A DNA stretch of 64,000 nucleotides, from assembly GCA_963920635.1 (NCBI GenBank), contig OY987308.1:21667096-21731095 (forward strand). Reading direction: 5' to 3'. Shown here one piece after another: positions 1 to 11,400 of the stretch. This DNA is from Pseudeuparius sepicola. Lineage: Eukaryota; Arthropoda; Insecta; Coleoptera; Anthribidae. Within the stretch, counting starts at the first letter, position 1. Each line of letters starts with the position of its first letter. The translations under genes and the position numbers were made by a program. The notes under the pieces were generated by a model. The model ran no database searches, was not told where the DNA came from, and was given only the letters and a program-made list of their open reading frames with translations.

Positions 1-1
1 C

Positions 2-3000
2 TCAAAAAATTCTTCCGGGGACGCAAACAAAATACGAAAGACTGATGAAACGTCCAAGAGCAGCAGCAAAGAAAACGCAACTGAAGGCGACGAAAAAAAT
101 ACGGTGAAAAAACAAACTGATTCGTCCGAGGACAAATTCGACATCAACGAATTCATTACGGACGACTTCCACAACAAAAAGAACACTTTCACGTTTTCCC
201 CAGATCACAATGAAGACTTCTACGGGCACGTGTTCGACGATTTTCAAGCTACAACCAAATTCGAAATGCACCATGATCTCACCACTCCGAAATCGCCGAT
301 TTTCGATCAAAAATATAAAGAGACCATGGAGGGTGTCAACCAAAACTTGGAAAACACTAATTTCGACGATGTATCCGAGGAAGAGTTGGAACTGGACGAA
401 CCCGCCTCCATGTTCGATCCCAAGAAGAATAACACGAAGCTGCATTTTAAACAGGTCACGCAAGTTTTGAACAATAACACCAACGACAACAAACACAAAA
501 ACATAGACGTAGAACAAGTGAAAGTGGTACAATTTGAAAACTATTTTAACGAAACTAACGTGTACGATACCACGGAAAAGCTTCCAGGAAGCTATGAAAG
601 TAGCTCTGAAGAAATTATTCCAACAACAATTAAGAACGTCCAACCTACACCCACCACGAGAAAAAGTACTGTCGCTTTTACCAAACCATCAAACAACAAA
701 AATAACAGCGACCTGTTGGACAACAAAATCGAAAAAGAAAACATCAAAGCAACAACACCAGTTACAACCTTAACTACCGAAAAGTTTGGCAAGCTGGTTG
801 AAACTACCACCCGGCCAAGTAAAGAACAAGCTGTTCAAGAAAATCAAGTGGTGACAATTGCTGTAACATTACCACGAACAACTACAGAAAGACTAACAAC
901 AACTACTACAGAAAAACTAACAACGACGACAACCACCACGTCCACTACGACGACAGCTAAAATTGAAGACATTTCTACAACCATCCCTACCTCCACAACA
1001 GAAGATATAAATGAAACAACCCTTAAGATTGAAGAATTGTCAACGAGTGAGGCAACAGAAACCTCTACTACTCCCATTTTCGAAATCACAACCGAAGAAC
1101 TTAAAACAACAACAGAAATAATTGAACAAACTTCTACTACAGAACAACCGCAAACGACCACCGAGTTTCAAACAACCGAAAGCATTGTTAGAACGTCGAA
1201 ATTCATGAACATACAAACGGAACAAACAACGGAAACTACCACAACCTCGGACATTCAAGCAGACCAAACGACGTCCCCTAAAATGACGACGACAGAAGCG
1301 CAAACGACAACAGAAGAAACAACAACTGTGTTACCGACCACGGAAGCCGCAATAACAACAGAGGCCAAAATCGAAGCGACCACAACCGAAGTACCAGCAG
1401 CTACCACAACAGAGTTCGCCTTTGTACACATCAACACGGTAGGCGTCAACCATACGACCCTTGAACCGGAAACCTTGAAGCCCAGCTACGAATATCCAAT
1501 ACCAGAAGTACCGAAACAGGAAAATCTTACAACAACCGAGGAGGAAACAACAACAGAGGACGTGACATCGAGCTACCCTCCAACCGAAGGTGGTTTGAAG
1601 AACAACAACGACGGCAACAAGGGGACTATCGCCGCAATAGCGATATCTTCTGTCGGCGCTGCTTGCTTGGTCATTTTGGCTGGTCTCTTGGTAAGAGCAT
1701 GATCTTGTTTTGATACCGAGACTAACTTGGGATGTTTTCGTTGCAGTTCATCATGAGGAAGAGACAGAAACGCTTCAACTACGTGCAACGCTGCAGACCC
1801 GTAACTTTGGACAGCTTCAGCATGGACAACGTATCCTTGGGCGGGGGAAGAAAGTCCCAGAGAATGCCGAAGACGTATGGCAATCCTGCGTTCGATGATC
1901 CAGTGAGAAAAATCAAAAATCAAACGTTCGTAAATCTAATAGTGTTTTTTCCACAGGGTGTGTCTCATCCGTTAAGCTTCCCGGCCCTGGCAAAGTTCGC
2001 TAGTAACTCTGAAGAAGTCAAAAAGGAGTTCGACCAAATACCTCAAATTGTTGCGAGGACATCCGAACTCCCAGAAGGTTGTGACGAGAAGAACAGATAC
2101 GCCAACGTGATACCACTTCCCGAGACCAGAGTGTATCTTGCACCAATAGAGAACTATCCTAATAGTGACTATATCAACGCCAATTACGTAACCGTAAGAA
2201 GATTAATAATGTTGAAGGTAAATGGTATAAGGTTGGGTTTTAGGGTCCTAAAGACACCAAAGGATACTACATAGCCACACAGGGTCCTCTACCGGAGACT
2301 GTGGACGACTTTTGGAGAATGGTGTGGGAGCAACAGTCCAAAGTTATATTGATGATTACGCATCTGTTTGAAAATGGGATGGTACGACGAAAGACCCAAA
2401 GTGGGTACGCGTTAATTTTGCGTAAATTTCAGGAACAATGCGTCGACTACCTTCCACCTTCAGAGGTTTCAGACTGCCACAGACTTTTCGGCGATTTCCA
2501 GGTCACGTTAAAGAAGAGAGAGGCCAAGGAAAAGTACATCATATCTAGCTTACGACTAAAGGTAAAGGAACCATACAAAAGGAACAGCTTATATAAATTT
2601 CCCCTTCCTCAGAACATGGTATCTAACAGTTGGAGGGAGGTAACCCACTTCTGGTACCTGGGATGGCCGGAAAAGGGCGTTCCGAGCGAAACAAACTCCC
2701 TGATCGCCTTCCTGATCGAAGCCAGGAGTTACATGAAGTCCTCCTCGTTGGACAAGGTAATAATTTCACTCGCGGCGCCATCTGGCGGCGAGCGGCAGAA
2801 CTAAAAGTTTGTTTGCAGGCGAGCAGTAACCAGGCGAGGCAGGAAATGAGCAACGGCGCTACCCACAACGAAATCAATCCCGTGGTGGTGCACTGTAGTC
2901 CGGGAACAGGAAGGACAGGTACGCACGGAGCTGAGAGGCTCGAAAATTAGAGATCTAAGAATGTTTCTTTGTGTTTCAGGCGTGGTGATAGCTTGTGATA

Positions 3001-3173
3001 TAGCTATTAGAGAATTCGAACAAAACAGACTGGTAGACATTCAGAAGATTGTGTACAAAATTAGGAGAGACAGGGCTAGAGCTGTACAAACCAAGGAACA
3101 CTATCAATTTATATACAAGGTGGTCAGCCAGTATGCTACAAAACTGACAGGGGGCGCTTTGGAATCCATATAG
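2..3173 (+). CDS. Receptor-type protein tyrosine phosphatase, 5'-partial
   Basis: Eight exons are joined by GT-AG introns: 2-1690, 1747-1902, 1957-2193, 2244-2381, 2433-2561, 2613-2756, 2819-2918, 2980-3173. They give 928 residues plus stop. The frame is open to the left edge, so the N-terminus is missing. Residues 1-540 are acidic and then a Thr-rich mucin-like ectodomain with repeated TTTE/TTTT runs. A hydrophobic span (about 541-566) crosses the exon 1/2 junction and is followed by a basic stop-transfer segment (RKRQKR). One PTP domain covers about 625-925. The substrate-recognition loop KNRYANV is at 660, the P-loop HCSPGTGRTG has its nucleophile Cys857 and Arg863, but the general-acid loop reads WPE (801-803) and the Q-loop QTKEHY has His where the second Gln is expected. 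Family knowledge: WPE is typical of low-activity second PTP domains. The protein may therefore be weakly active or a phospho-binding pseudophosphatase. The architecture resembles the Drosophila receptor PTP CG42327, but I am not sure of orthology. Confidence 0.88.
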
Positions 3174-3175
3174 CA

Positions 3176-3230
3176 AATAAATCAGTGTATTAAGTAGTTA
3201 GATTGAAAATAATGTGATATAAATAATAAA
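3176..3230 (+). promoter_or_regulatory. Polyadenylation signals of the phosphatase gene
   Basis: AATAAA occurs at 3176-3181, three bases after the stop codon, and again at 3225-3230. Either could end the transcript. A third AATAAA is near 3484. Confidence 0.5.
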
Positions 3231-3549
3231 ATGTGTATTTTTTTATAAAGAATCTATGAAAATTTTTATTTTTTTGTGTGTGCTGTAGATACAATGCGCG
3301 GTATTTGTAAATATGAGAAATATATCATGTATATAATAAGGAGTAGCTCTCTATGATTTAGTGTGTAAGTAAATAGAATGTTTATTTAGTTGTGGTAGGT
3401 GCTTATACCATACAATACCAAACTGTTTAGCTAGTAGAGTAGTTGTGTTGTTCAGATGTCTATAGTCGTTTTAAGTCTAAAAAATAAAGCTTGTTAAATT
3501 AATGATAGTGCCATCGGCAGATAGCCTAAACTAGAGTCCCTATCATCTA

Positions 3550-4030
3550 AAGGGTGGTCCAAAAGCAATGGTACATACATACTTAAAAATCTGAATATTA
3601 TCTTAACCAATATGGCCCTGTGTCGTCTTTTTTCCAAATACAGGGCATTAAAGTTCTTTTTTAAGTTTAATTTTATACCCTCGATTTAGACCATTTAGAG
3701 ACTTTTTATTTAAAATTTCACACCACAATCAAAACATCCCAAAAAACACTATATTTATACAAAATTCGAACAAAAAATATATACAGGGAGTTTCTTTCTG
3801 CATGATGCCAAAGTTGAGCAAAAGAGGAATTTTAAAGGCATCTGGCGAGTCAAGTGTGACATGGAATTATCTCAAAATAGTTGAATGGTCAACAAGGCCA
3901 CTCAAAGTGTTGGTATGCAAAGATCCAATATCCAATCCAATACAAAATATACAGAGTTTTTCTCTGGGCCATCTCAAATTACTGAATTTGTCGAAAATCC
4001 AGTATCAAAACCACCCTACAAATTAAAAAT
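3550..4030. repeat. Diverged arm of the nested MITE family seen at 45343-46150
   Basis: The sequence from the 'acagggagtt' motif (about 3783) onward follows the centre of the element at 45343-46150: a block with a 'ggcatctggcgagtca'-like stretch, then 'tggaatga/tta', then a segment ending in 'aaagtgttgg' against 'aaagtattga'. Only one arm is visible, so this is an old truncated copy. The 74-codon frame inside it is not a gene. Confidence 0.45.
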
Positions 4031-4437
4031 GAATTAGGGCCAAGTGGTGATTCAATAATTCTGAAAGTTTTAGTGTTTAGAAATGTGACGTTCAAAGTAT
4101 TTTTGAAACCATAGAAAAATAATATTCGAAATTAATTTGCCTAAAACTTTTATAAGAAAGTCGCTAGCAAGGAAAATATCAGCCAATTTCCACACCATAC
4201 CTATTCCTTTAAATCGCCTAAATAATACTTATAATAACTTTTTAGTACAAAACAAATTTTTGGCATATGGAAGACGACATAATATTCTACCGCTTGGTGA
4301 GAAAACATTGCCAAATATAATTTTTAGAAATCATGTAAACCATTGATTTTACTGACAATCAAAGTGTAATGTTATATTCATAGATCCTCCAATGAAATGG
4401 CATACCTATTTGGCATTATTGTCTAATAAAATACCAT

Positions 4438-5132
4438 TAGACCGGGAGATAGTGACAGATTTTTGGACGTGATTTTACTCAGTATGCCTTTCAAAGGGCA
4501 TCCATCATATTGCGTATATTCTCACGATAATAAGGTATGAATCAGAGATTCAACCTGGGTTCTTATGAAAAACTGAGTTTTCATTTATTCGATAATATGC
4601 GTTTTGATATGATTTTAGTCAGGCTGCTATGCGTTTTACAATAAAGTTCAAAATAGAAAATTCCTGGGCCCAAAGGGCTATTATTGTCATGTGAACTTGT
4701 ATTTTAATAATTTTTTCACGTTTCTGAACAGGCTGCCAATAATGAGTAGGTATGTAAGTTCTTGTCATGAAACTACTGAAGAAAAATGGCATACTTTTGC
4801 ACATGTCTAAGTACAGTAACGGTAATTACCCTGCTCCTGAGTTGAGTAAATACCGCGGTTATTGTCGGTTGTAACGATGACGTATGAAGGTCTTTTTTGT
4901 GATGTTAGAGAACTGTAACCAACAATAACCGAATCGCGTAAACGTGTTTGGTATTTACCGGTCATTAATGTCATATTACGGTCATATTACTATCGTAATA
5001 CATCGTATGTACACACTTGGAAAAAAAAGAAAACAACTGAAAAATATCCCAAACTAACGATATTCAGATCAGTAGCCCTTTGGGTCCATGTTAACGTCCA
5101 CGTCCAAAAATCTGTCACTATCTCCCGGTCTA
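4438..5132. mobile_element. Non-autonomous element with ~34-bp terminal inverted repeats
   Basis: The left end TAGACCGGGAGATAGTGACA is repeated in inverse at the right end (to 5132); the match continues through a TTTTTGGACGTG block. CATTAGA lies at the left junction and again just after the right end (from 5133), so a ~7-bp target duplication is possible, although it overlaps the repeat ends. No transposase frame is present. The superfamily is not identified. Confidence 0.6.
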
Positions 5133-6182
5133 CATTAGAATGTGTAAATAATAGGCCTCACTTTGGAAGGTATAATGCTGGTTTCCCTTATTTTAAAGAG
5201 GCCCTGGGTAGATGCCATTTACTTGTCAAGAGAATGTGGACCAATAAGAAAACGGCAACAAGTGTTGCATTCTGTTTTCCATAAACATGCCCTGAGGCGG
5301 CCATCACCTGTTCCAACACATTACCATTTGGACTTCATCTCAAAATAATAATAAAAAAATACCCGCAGGTTAATGAGCAACTGGCGAAAACCAGATAGAT
5401 CTAACCCAAACTGCAAATCAGTCCGGTACATTAACGAGTCTCAATTATTCGCTTTTTAGCTATTAAATCCTTGGGAGGCGTAAAACGAATACCGAACAAA
5501 TATTTCGCAAATTTATCTTCATTATTTAGCACCATCTTCGTTAAAATTCTGATATGTTTGCTCGCCAATTATTATAGTTACTTGCCACCTTGTCACGGGC
5601 CGATATAATCAAGTTTTCCCGGAAAATTTTCTATGAGGATTATTCGTTTAGAGTCACCATGTTATGATTTTCGTGGGTAGCAAAGACGTACTTATAGAAG
5701 TAGGTAGGTACTTCAAATTTGAAGGATTGTTTTCTCGGCTAACCGATCCACATATTTACAAAAAAAATTATTTATTTTTATTAATTTTTTATCAATATTT
5801 AGGGATATTGAGAGTCAATTTTATCGATCGCTCTGATTGAAATGAAAAATTCCAACTATTATTGTTGTTTGTTTTGGATAAAACGACACGTTTCTGATTG
5901 AGATATAATTCTCTAGCGCTTCAAAACATTGTTCACCAATTTAAGTTTCCATTGTTTGAAGTCAAAGTAGTTGAAAAAGTAAAGAGGAAATGTACGTACA
6001 TTTATATTATATAAACGATAAAGATCTACGAACACTATACGCTATAGGTGGTTTAATTGCAGTATAATTTGATATACAATGATTGCTGTCATTATCACCA
6101 TGATCACATGACCATAACCATATTTTTCCGCATACAAAAATCAAATCAAAACGGTAGCGAATTTCTCGTATGGATTATCTAT
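5133..6182. other. Intergenic AT-rich sequence
   Basis: I see no gene, RNA or clear repeat here. The short open frame at 5163-5348 has no recognisable motif and no splice context. Confidence 0.5.
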
Positions 6183-6189
6183 ATATTAT

Positions 6190-6229
6190 CACAGACCTAT
6201 ATAGCTTCGCTAAGCTATATATGTCTGTG
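6190..6229. mobile_element. 40-bp palindromic insertion, CACAGA ends, 7-bp flanking duplication
   Basis: A near-perfect hairpin begins CACAGACCTATATAGC and ends GCTATATATGTCTGTG. It is flanked on both sides by ATATTAT (6183-6189 and 6230-6236). The flank is AT-rich, so the duplication alone is weak, but ends and duplication length match the insertions at 25240 and 42198. Confidence 0.5.
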
Positions 6230-6236
6230 ATATTAT

Positions 6237-6840
6237 CTAGCACGTAGTTTCCACGAAAAGTAATTTCCTCATGAAAATCTTGTAATCCAACACCCCTCAC
6301 ACAAGCTAGACAAACAAAATGTATCTTCTGCATTAGCTTATTAAATGATACAAGGGGCCGCGTTCGATACTATAATACGACTCAGTATGGCGACGAATTC
6401 TCGAAAAAAAAAAGAATGTTCAAAATAATATTCGTGATGCGTCGAAGAAATATGCAGTTTCGAGGAAACTGTTTTCAGATCACTGCAATATACCGAATGC
6501 TTATGGCTAATTAATATTTCAAGTTAAACTGCTCATAATTTGTAAAATTTTGGGACATCGCCAACTTTTCAAAAATTCCTCATAAAGTACATACGAAAAT
6601 GAAGTGAAGTTACATACTTGAAAAACAATGATTATTTTATCTTTTATATAATTTAGCTTATTAATAAAGTAGTCCCAGCTAACCGCGATATCAAAATGAT
6701 GGAAATTAAAATGAGGCATTGAACTACCGAATTTAGGACTACAACTTTCGAATACAATGTGAATTGAAAATATTTTTGTAAACAGTTTACCAAACAAAAT
6801 TCCCAAAATTAAACACATTTCTAAAATCTAGCTAGGATTA
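6237..6840. other. Intergenic sequence without recognised features
   Basis: AT-rich sequence between the palindrome and the tandem array. The 99-codon minus frame at 6519-6818 has no family resemblance, and I take it as chance. Confidence 0.45.
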
Positions 6841-8140
6841 TTCGTTTAGAGACCTTGCGTTGAATAGAACAAGGTAGAAAGCCGTAGCTATTCTTGCTTT
6901 CCCACAAATTAATTTTAAAGTTAAGTAATCGCCCAATGTTCTATGAAAATTTGAATGGTCTTTTAAAAAATTTTCTGTGGTCGGAATATTTTTTGGAACT
7001 TTAATATGACACATTTTGAGCCGTCTTTTAAATGCCGCAAGATAGAAAGTCGTAGTTGCGTCTTCGTTCTCCCGTAAATCTCGTTGGAAGTCAAGTGGTT
7101 GCACAAATCTCCAATAAAATTTGAATGGTCCCTAAAAAAGTTCCCTATGGCCGAAACATTTTTTTCTGGGACCCGAATATGACCCATTTTGTTAGTTTTG
7201 AGTTTCTCCGTCGAAGGTTGCACAGGTCTCCAAGAAAATTTGAATGGTCCCTGAAAAAATTCTCTGTGGTCGGAATATTTTTTCTGGGACCTTAATACAA
7301 CACATTTTGTTCCTTTTGAGTTGTCCTGTTAAAGGTAGAAAGTCGTAGCTGTTTTCATTCTCCTATACATCACTTTGAAAGTCAAGCGGTTGCACAAATA
7401 TCCAGAAAAATTTGACTAGTCCCTAAAAAAGTTCCATGTGGTCGAAACATTTTTTTCTGGGGCCTGAATATGACACATTTTGTTAGTTTTGAGTCTCTCC
7501 GTCGAAGGTTGCACAGGTCTCCGAGAAAATTTGAATGATCCCTGAAAAAAATCTGTGTGGTCGGAATATTTTTTTTCTGGGAACCTTAATACAACAAATT
7601 TTGTTCCTTTTGAATTGTCCTGTTAAAGGTAGAAAGTCGTAGCTGTTTTCATTCTCCTATACATCACTTTGAAAGTCAAGTAGTTGCACAAATATCCAAG
7701 AAAATTTGACTGGTCCCTAAAAAAGTTCCCTGTGGCCGAAACATTTTTTTCTGGGGCCTGAATATGACACATTTTGTTAGTTTTGAGTCTCTCCGTCGAA
7801 GGTTGCACAGATCTCCAAGAAAATTTGAATGGTCCCTGAAAAAATTCTCTGTGGTCGGAATATTTTTTCCTGGGACCTTGATACAACACATTTTGTTCCT
7901 TTTGAGTTGTTCTGTTATTAAAGGTAGAAAGTCGTAGCTGTTTCACTTTGAAAGTCAAGTGGTTGCACAAATCTCCAAGAAAATTTTGTTGGTCCATGAA
8001 AAAATTCTCTATGGTCGGAATATTTTTTCTGGGACCTGAACATGGCACATTTTGTTCAATGTTGAATGCCGCAAAGCAGAAAGTAGTAGATATCTCCGTT
8101 TGGTCACAAGTAACTTTCAAAGTCGACTGGTCCAAGAAAA
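6841..8140. repeat. ~295-bp tandem array directly upstream of the SLC12 gene
   Basis: Units are recognised by 'gtagaaagtcgtagctg', beginning at about 7335, 7629 and 7924 (period 294-295), with diverged units back to about 6870 and a last partial unit near 8077. Each unit contains two related halves: one with 'ttgcacaaat(c/a)tcca', the other with 'gtcgaaggttgcacag'. Long stop-free minus-strand frames (for example 7623-8135) repeat the same peptide motif because the DNA repeats. I see no initiation or splice context and treat them as non-coding. The array ends about 290 bp before the SLC12 start codon. Confidence 0.85.
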
Positions 8141-8427
8141 TTTAGGTGGTCCATGAAAAAAATTCAAATTTGCGTTTCACGTTGAAACATTCCAACCGAA
8201 TCGCAAAAACAGGCCGACTCATCGTACATCCCAGCGCGTTAATTGGTTCCGAGACAAATCCAAACCGATCGAGTATTAACTCACACACGAGCCGGCGGCC
8301 TATCAGCAACCACTTCAAAAGGCGGGCAAGACCCATCCTGGCCTACAGTCCCGTCCTGCTGACCGCCCAGCAAGGATATGACAATAATAATAATAGTGAT
8401 AGACGTCCAGTGAATGCGCGCGCGGCG

Positions 8428-11400
8428 ATGGAGGGCAAGTTCCACCCCAAACTGGGGGGCTTCGACAACGTCGTGTTCCAATCGGACGAACCGAACGACA
8501 GACCGGGGAGGAAGGCATCTGGTAACGCTCACGAGGCGCAGGAAGTGCCGAAAAGGAAGAGGTCCCTGGTGCAACTCACGAGGGAAGTTTTCCCGAGGTT
8601 GGAGAATTATAGGAATTCCACGAAGGCGATGAAAAGGCCGTCCCTGGGAGAGTTGCACGGCTCAGATGAACAGCAGCAACATACGAAGGTAGGATTTTGA
8701 ACGAAACATACTGTGTGTCCACACGGGTAGAGTTGACAAGGGGTGAACAACATTATTTATTATTGTTCTTTCAACGAGTCATTTTTGTAAAAAAAATCTG
8801 CTTGTCGAGAAAATGAGATTACGATATAAAAATCTTAGATCAATGTACAGGGTGATAATAAATTAAAAAAAAAACATGAAATGTTTCGACTTATTTATTA
8901 TTTTAGACAAAAGTTTTATACAAGAAAGTAGTTTATAATCCAAAACAAAGCCTTAATACAAAATTTGAAACCATTGAATTTTGTTTTTCTTTTTTTCAGG
9001 CTAATTATAAAAATCCAAAATAAAAATCAATCTTTTTAAACACACGATAAATATGAAATAACAATGTGAGATTGGTTTGCTGTATACGAGAAAAAATAAT
9101 ATATTGGCGTACAAACTTACCTTTTTTAAATTGCATAGAATAGTTAGGTTTATTATTTATGTTCTCTATTGTTATTATTCCTTACAACATTTATTTTAAT
9201 GACTAAATTTATGATCAAAAAAATGTTTTTTTAAATTAGGCTAGCCGAACATAAAAAACTATCTAGCCGGAATAAGTGAAAAAATAATTGATTTCGAAAT
9301 TTGCATTTTGACACGTGAGCACAATTTGTAATTCTCAACAACTTTTTCTAATGCCATTTTTAATATATTCAACTAATCAGGTACTTTGTCTAATCAGAAA
9401 ATAAGTTCATGAAGATATTTTGTAGTATGTATAGGACAAATTGCATTTTCGTCTACCTGACATTGCCACATAATATAAAGTTGATACTATTATAATATAT
9501 TGTTTGACGTTTTTTGGAATATATTTCCAATTTTATAAAAATTCCTTTAACTGAAAAAATAATTAATAAAAAAATTGTACAGGGTTTTTTTTAACAAAAA
9601 AAAACAACAAAAAATATAAAGTAATTTTTCGCAAGAAAATACCGGAGTGCAAGATACGTAAAATAGTTATTTATGTACCAAGACACTGAAATTCAACTTT
9701 TTATGACCCATGTGGAATTTAGTTGCCGAGGCCTCTGGCGCGGCGTTGCTTGACTTTGACGATCGCTCTACTTAGGTCAAGTATGACGAGGCACGGCGCT
9801 TCCCAACAGAAACTCCAAACTGCTGCCTGTTGTGCAGCCTCCATGAAAATAGATTGATATTCAAACTTACTAAAATATTTATATTGAAAGATTGCGCTGC
9901 TATAGGTAACAATTTCGTATACGAAAAGTTAAATGGGCATTTATTGGCCGGGTTTTGAATATTTGGTCACTTTTGACGGGCGATGGCTCCGCGTCTGACG
10001 TTCGATGTTTACATTTCGCCAAGGCCTACTTGATGAAAAACTCGTACAAGACTGGGCTATTTCAGTGCCGATTTCTGAGCTTTTAATGACACTGCCGATT
10101 TCAAGAAAAAGCCATCCTTGATTAAAGTTTTTGGTTGTTCAGAAAATACGATTCACCATAAGAAACTTCAATTTTGTTGCACAGGATGGGTAAAAAATAC
10201 AAAATAACAAAATGCTTAAAATAACATTTTTGTACTTGCTTTTATATTTGCCATAAAATCTTTCCTGTTAAAAAAAAACAAATTTTGCAATCGTCTTCCA
10301 ATTTCCTTGTTTATTAGAAATATTTTAATCAATGGTTACTCTTCAATGGCCATAAATAATATAATTTAATTAACCGAAGAAAGGAAATATTAATATCTTC
10401 AAATTGCATCGTCAATGTCAAAGAAACAAACACAAAATTTCAAGAAGCATTTCATTTGAAAATGATAAGTATCTAAGGCTCCCTCTCGAAACAAACGAGA
10501 TTTACTTGAAAAAGTGCCTCTTATGATAATTGCAAGATTCCATAATCAAATTTGAATTTCATACATTTTGAGAAATAGGTAACAACTGGTTTTTCCCGGA
10601 GATAAATGCGACGCAATGTTGTCCAGAGCAACGAATTTTTAGCTGTTTTCTCGCAAAGCAAAGACATTTGAAAATAATACAGGTTGTTCATATTCGCTTT
10701 CGAAGTTGAGTTGAATCGTTGCAGTTTTCCATACTGAGTTCAACATATCCGCCGAATTTAATGAAGAATAGGATCATTTTAATATTAAAAGTATTTTATT
10801 TTTCCACAGACAACATACAACAATATAGCAAATTGGCACTTTTTTTTTATCAAATCGCTTTTTAAGTTCCATATTTAACAAGCGCAATTTTTCGGATGTG
10901 ATATTCTAATTGTTTACCACTGAATAGATAGGCAGTACTTAAAAGGACATTCTAAATTGTTACCTTATCGCATTTTTTGCAATTTACGCAAAACAAGACA
11001 TTTTTTAAAAACTACCATTTACATCTTCAAAAAATAGTTATACTATGTTATACATCAAATTTTTATAACAAATGTTGAATTTATCTGCTGAGGCCTGCAA
11101 GGCCGAGGTAAATAATCCACACGAGTTTTAAAAAGGACCTTAAAAGTCAAAGGACACATTATTATATACATAAAGAACCCGGCAGAAAGTATACGCACCA
11201 TATGGGATTGTTTTTTTACTTTACATTTGTCAGAAAATTTTATTCTTGATAAAAGTTTGTGCATTCCCGCAAACTCAAAAGGCAGTTTTCAAAATTTAAA
11301 TATTTCATTTCGTATATGGGGGAGCTGCGGAAATAAGAAAAAGGCTCAAGGGTAAAATATAGAACAAATCGTACATCAATGACTCACTTCAGTGCCGATT

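Noticed and set aside
7623..8135. 170-codon minus-strand open frame with a repeated peptide motif
   Set aside because: It lies wholly within the ~295-bp tandem array; the repeats explain both the openness and the recurring motif. No start context, splice sites or family match.
8281..8658. Minus-strand frames over SLC12 exon 1
   Set aside because: Opposite-strand shadows of the coding exon.
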